Source: Oceanimonas baumannii
GTDB lineage: Bacteria > Pseudomonadota > Gammaproteobacteria > Enterobacterales > Aeromonadaceae
DNA: 64,000 nucleotides
Reading direction: 5' to 3'
NCBI RefSeq assembly: GCF_002245495.1
Contig: NZ_NQJF01000016.1
Location: forward strand, 1 to 64,000
In this document: positions 63,472 to 64,000 of the stretch, in pieces
Layout: each line of letters starts with the position of its first letter
Position numbering within the stretch: position 1 is the stretch's first letter
Program-made: the position numbers and the translations under genes
The notes under the pieces: generated by a model
Database searches by the model: none
What the model was told of the DNA's origin: nothing
The model's input: the letters and a program-made list of their open reading frames with translations, nothing else

Positions 63472-63978
63472 ATGGATACAACAGTTGACTTACAACTTGT
63501 GCTGCGACATCCCAATGCTACGGATGGTCGTGAGGTCAATCAGCTGATTGATCGGTGTAAACCCCTGGATACCAACTCGACTTACTGCAACCTGCTGCAG
63601 TGCTCGCATTTTGCTGATACTTGCATGCTGGCGGAAGACGAGGATGACGGCACTCTGCTGGGGTTTATCTCTGCCTACCGCAAGCCCGCCGAACCGGACA
63701 CCCTGTTCGTCTGGCAGGTAGCCATAGATAAACGCGCCCGCGGAGAAGGACTGGCCCGTCGTCTGCTCGATAACCTGCTGGATGCGAATGCCTGCAAAGG
63801 TGTTCGTCGTATTGAAACCACCATTACCCCCGACAACGCGGCATCCTGGGGGTTATTTGAAAGCGTGGCCCGCGATCGGGGCACCGGTCAGGCTGTGCGC
63901 CAGATACTGTTCGAGCAGGAGCGTCACTTCGGCGGCGACAGCAAAAGCGAGATCCTCTATCGCATTCCGCTCTCTTGA
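63472..63978 (+). CDS. ectA: L-2,4-diaminobutyrate N-acetyltransferase (ectoine synthesis)
   Basis: 168 residues. GNAT fold with EctA features: LRHPNATDGREVNQLIDRC, PLDTNSTYCNLLQCSHFADTC, the acetyl-CoA loop VAIDKRARGEGLARRLLDNLL and the substrate strand IETTITPDNAASWGLFESVAR. It acetylates diaminobutyrate, the second step of ectoine synthesis. ectB and ectC should follow just beyond the window. An organism with this gene can make ectoine against salt stress. Confidence 0.95.
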   Translation: MDTTVDLQLVLRHPNATDGREVNQLIDRCKPLDTNSTYCNLLQCSHFADTCMLAEDEDDGTLLGFISAYRKPAEPDTLFVWQVAIDKRARGEGLARRLLDNLLDANACKGVRRIETTITPDNAASWGLFESVARDRGTGQAVRQILFEQERHFGGDSKSEILYRIPLS

Positions 63979-64000
63979 GCCCGGGTTCTTCTCCCATTTT

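Overview
The window reads as chromosome of a marine or brackish, facultatively anaerobic gammaproteobacterium, most likely in or near the Aeromonadaceae (Oceanimonas, Oceanisphaera or Zobellella type). That placement is inferred from gene content and synteny, not from a database match. Supporting content: the E. coli-type core blocks ybaN-apt-dnaX-ybaB-recR, htpG-adk-hemH and yohJ-yohK-cdd, plus a TMAO respiration operon, a complete nickel urease cluster and the first gene of an ectoine operon.

Layout. 1-2978 is a visibly AT-rich accessory segment: a protein tail at the window edge, two unrecognised genes and a phage-type integrase cut off before most of its catalytic residues. 2988-13255 holds a PAS-GGDEF protein, two lipoproteins, an L,D-transpeptidase, an AcoR-like sigma-54 activator divergent from an aldehyde dehydrogenase/iron alcohol dehydrogenase pair with an excellent -24/-12 promoter, and an EAL-CBS-GGDEF protein. 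13460-22605 holds two EamA-type exporters, a LysE-type exporter, a cystine symporter, a lytic transglycosylase, a GNAT protein, purU and a NadN-like nucleotidase. 22911-27262 holds a cysteine-free periplasmic molybdopterin-fold protein overlapping a GGDEF-EAL protein, then an NCS1 nucleobase permease.

27370-31927 is torECAD on the minus strand, including a 55-residue TorE and a canonical FNR site. 32287-37941 is ureDABCEFGJ, in which interlocking start/stop codons link ureB-ureC, ureE-ureF and ureG-ureJ. After a purine permease come htpG (perfect sigma-32 promoter), adk and hemH. Next is an SOS-controlled divergent pair (a SulA-like protein and a DUF4250 protein), then tpm, a YjiH-type membrane protein, a DUF924 protein, a DUF2057 protein, dinG and a major porin. 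51296-51650 carries three tandem copies of a palindromic intergenic repeat. 51687-57721 holds a DksA/TraR zinc-finger protein, dusC and ybaN-apt-dnaX-ybaB-recR, with a predicted programmed frameshift in dnaX. 57817-62977, all on the minus strand, holds a small membrane protein, cdd, yohK, yohJ, sbcB, maoP and a TPR membrane protein. ectA closes the window.

How it fits together. The gene set suits a coastal organism that changes between oxic and anoxic conditions (FNR-controlled TMAO reductase), uses urea and purines or pyrimidines as nitrogen sources (urease with a possible sigma-54 promoter, nucleobase permeases, Cdd, NadN), oxidises short alcohols and makes ectoine under salt stress. Three separate c-di-GMP enzymes are present. 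The best candidates for something undescribed are the AT-rich gene pair beside the broken integrase, the periplasmic sensor-like protein coupled to GGDEF-EAL, and the LexA-boxed DUF4250 gene. No tRNA, rRNA, CRISPR array or complete insertion sequence was seen.
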